From Amphirosellinia nigrospora (taxonomy: Eukaryota; Ascomycota; Sordariomycetes; Xylariales; Xylariaceae), in the NCBI GenBank assembly GCA_004123355.1, contig SCHM01000001.1, forward strand, positions 7,636,193 to 7,700,192: DNA of 64,000 bases. The letters run 5' to 3'. Below the pieces are notes generated by a model. That model searched no databases and was not told the DNA's origin. It saw nothing but the letters and a program-made list of their open reading frames with translations. This document shows, piece after piece, positions 61,822 to 64,000 of the stretch; within the stretch, counting starts at the first letter, position 1, and every line of letters starts with the position of its first letter. Made by a program: the position numbers and the translations under genes.

Positions 61822-63863
61822 TTAATTAATATTTTTAGCTAAAAAATAAATTAATAAAAATAAAAATAAAATTTAAATTATTATATAAGCTATGTTTTTT
61901 ATATCGTATTTTAGTTCTTTAATATTATATTAATAAAAAAAAAATTAATTATTTTAATATATTTTAATATTATATTTTTATATAAAAGTTTAATTAATAG
62001 CGTATATTAATTATTTTTTAATTATTATTTATATTATATAAAATTTATAATATAATTTAATAACTTTTTATTTATAATATTTTAAATATAATAAATAATA
62101 ATTAATTATATAATAATTTATAAAAAATATATAAAAACGTTATATTTTAAAAAGTAGCTAAAATAACTTTTTATTTTTTAGCTAATATTTTATATTAATA
62201 TAGCTAAAAAATTGTTTAAAAAACTAATATACTTTTAAGTTTTATATAAAAAACTATTAATTTTTATATATATAAAATATTTTATAAAACTTTAAATAAT
62301 TACTATAAATAAATTAATATATAAATAATATATTTATATATAAAATATAATTATATTTTATATAATTAAAAAACTTTTAAAAATATTAATAAAAAACTTT
62401 AAAATAATAAATTAAAATATTTATAAAATTAATATTTAAATTATTAAGAAAATTTATAATGTTTTTATATAAAAACGTTTTAAATTAAAAACTTATAAAA
62501 CGGTTAAAAAAAACCGTATTATATAAATTATAAAAAATAAATATATTTTAGCGTATAAATTTTAAATTTTTATATAATTATTTTAAATAATATTTATATT
62601 TTTTTATATAAATTAATAATTTAAAATTAGCAAAGTTTTTTATATAATAAAGCAATTTTACGATCTTTTTTTTTAAATAAAAACAAACAAAAAAAAACAA
62701 AAAATAAATAAAAAAATAGCTATAAAATAACCTATATATAAAAAAAGCTAGCTTTTTAACTTAAATAATAAAATATTATATAAAATAAAATATTAAAAAT
62801 AAAGTTCTAAAACTTTTATAACTATTAAACGTTATTTATTATTTTTTAATTAATAATTTATTTTTTATATAAATAAAAAATATATTATATTTTTAATATA
62901 TAATAAAATATTTAGTTTTTTAAAATTTTTTAAACTTTAAAATAATTTATTTATTATAATATTAAATATAAAAATATTTTATTTAAAATTTAAATCTTTT
63001 TATATATAATATTTAAAATAAAGCTATTTTATTTATAAAATATTAAATTTTTTTAAAAACTTAATAAAAAAAAAAAAATTATTTTAAAAAACTATATAAT
63101 TTATTTTATAATAAAATATAATAATTCGTTAATTATTATTATAAGCTTAAATTATAAAAAATTAGTTTTATATTATATTTTATAATATAATTAATTATAT
63201 AAAAAATTATTATATATTATATATTAATTTAATTATACGTAAAAAAAACATATAATATTATAAATATATATTTAATATAATTACGAACTATAATTAATAT
63301 TAAACTAATTAAATTAATATTATTTTTATATAAATATATAAATAAAAAAAAAATTTATTTTTATATAAAATATTAAAATTATAATTAATAAACTATTTAA
63401 AGCTTAAAAAATATTTAAAGCAAATATTTAAAAAAAATTTATTTAAATATAACTATTATACGCGCGTATAAAAATATCCTAGAATTCGAAATAATATTTA
63501 TTTTTAAAAATTAATATATAAAAATTCTTTTTAGATTTTCGTTTATATTTTTAAGTTAAAAAAAACCTAATAATTTAATATTTTATATAAAAATAAAAAA
63601 TTTATATTATATAAATTAATAATATAACTAAATTAATTATTATTTTATATAATATAAAAATATTATATAATATTTAAAAATTTTTAAAAATAATATATTA
63701 GTTAAAATTATATAATATTTATTTTTTAAAAAACTTACGTATAAACAAAAATATTTATTTATTAAAAAAAAATATTAATTAATTAACTATATTTTTTAAA
63801 AAAAATTTTACGCGAAAAACTAATATTTTAATACGTATAAAAATATTTAAAAATAAATAATTT
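61822..63863. repeat. RIP-degraded 2-kb unit, right copy
   Basis: Same orientation and order as 7355-9437, with several short deletions. Shared landmarks include ATCCTAGAATTCGAAAT near 63,475 and a poly-A/CA-bearing tract near 62,680. Homology ends where the left copy meets 290-bp repeat copy 4. Confidence 0.7.
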
Positions 63864-64000
63864 TAAAAAATTTTAATTTATTTAACTAAATATAAAAACT
63901 ATTTAAATATATAATAAAAAAAAAAAAAATTTAAATATATAAAATAAATATTATATATATATTATAAATAATATATTATATATTATATAATAAAAAAATA
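63864..64000. other. AT-rich tail of window
   Basis: 137 bp of A/T sequence; nothing seen. Confidence 0.4.

Noticed and set aside
1-64000. Telomere repeats, tRNA or rRNA genes, CRISPR arrays
   Set aside because: No TTAGGG arrays, no T-loop/cloverleaf candidates and no spacer-repeat structure were found by eye.

Overview
The window looks like nuclear DNA of a filamentous ascomycete (Pezizomycotina). It has fungal-type genes with short GT-AG introns (about 40-150 bp), classic fungal families (GH35 beta-galactosidase, cytochrome P450 with a CLG-type haem loop, bZIP and Ino4-like bHLH regulators, an SRPK-like kinase), and extremely AT-rich repeat blocks with the signature of repeat-induced point mutation (RIP). 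Aligned repeat copies differ almost only by C-to-T / G-to-A transitions, and most remaining C/G sits in CpG or GpC.

The layout is bipartite. 1-11.35 kb and about 48.9-64 kb are RIP-ruined mobile DNA; 11.35-48.9 kb is a GC-normal gene island. The flanks are related: a 2.83-kb unit is in tandem at 1-5047 and inverted at 56,595-59,420, a 2.0-2.1-kb unit lies at 7355-9437 and again in the same orientation at 61,822-63,863, and a 290-bp repeat with TGTTA/TAACA-like ends occurs seven times across both. Ty3/gypsy reverse-transcriptase signatures are still visible on the minus strand near 5.9-6.1 and 51.7-52.3 kb. Younger, hardly mutated pieces are embedded on the right: a 265-bp solo LTR with a perfect 5-bp target duplication (49,514-49,778) and a GC-rich tandem-repeat block (53,886-54,216).

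Island genes in order: secreted protein of unknown family (12.5-13.6 kb, +), PAF-acetylhydrolase-like esterase (14.6-15.7, +), alpha/beta-hydrolase-3 enzyme (16.1-17.3, +), SRPK-like kinase (17.9-19.5, +), a decayed unknown gene (20.5-21.2, -), GH35 beta-galactosidase (22.0-25.7, -), Maf-type nucleotide pyrophosphatase (26.6-27.6, -), Ino4-like bHLH factor (28.4-28.9, +), probably mitochondrial threonyl-tRNA synthetase (29.3-30.8, -), membrane/coiled-coil protein (31.6-33.3, +), cytochrome P450 (34.6-36.7, +), bZIP factor (38.1-39.8, +), second alpha/beta-hydrolase (41.5-42.4, +), FAD-dependent amine/amino-acid oxidase-like enzyme (43.1-44.7, +), unknown helical protein (45.2-46.1, -) and gamma-glutamylcyclotransferase-like protein (46.8-47.6, -). 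The middle (Maf to membrane protein) looks like housekeeping sequence; the outer genes look accessory or catabolic.

The most striking oddity is uneven frame integrity. Most island genes, including a tRNA synthetase, need several one-base frame changes to read as their family, nearly always as if one base were missing. Yet the 344-aa hydrolase and the 533-aa, seven-exon P450 read perfectly. Either the consensus carries uncorrected deletion errors at uneven density, or much of the island is decaying and these two genes are kept.
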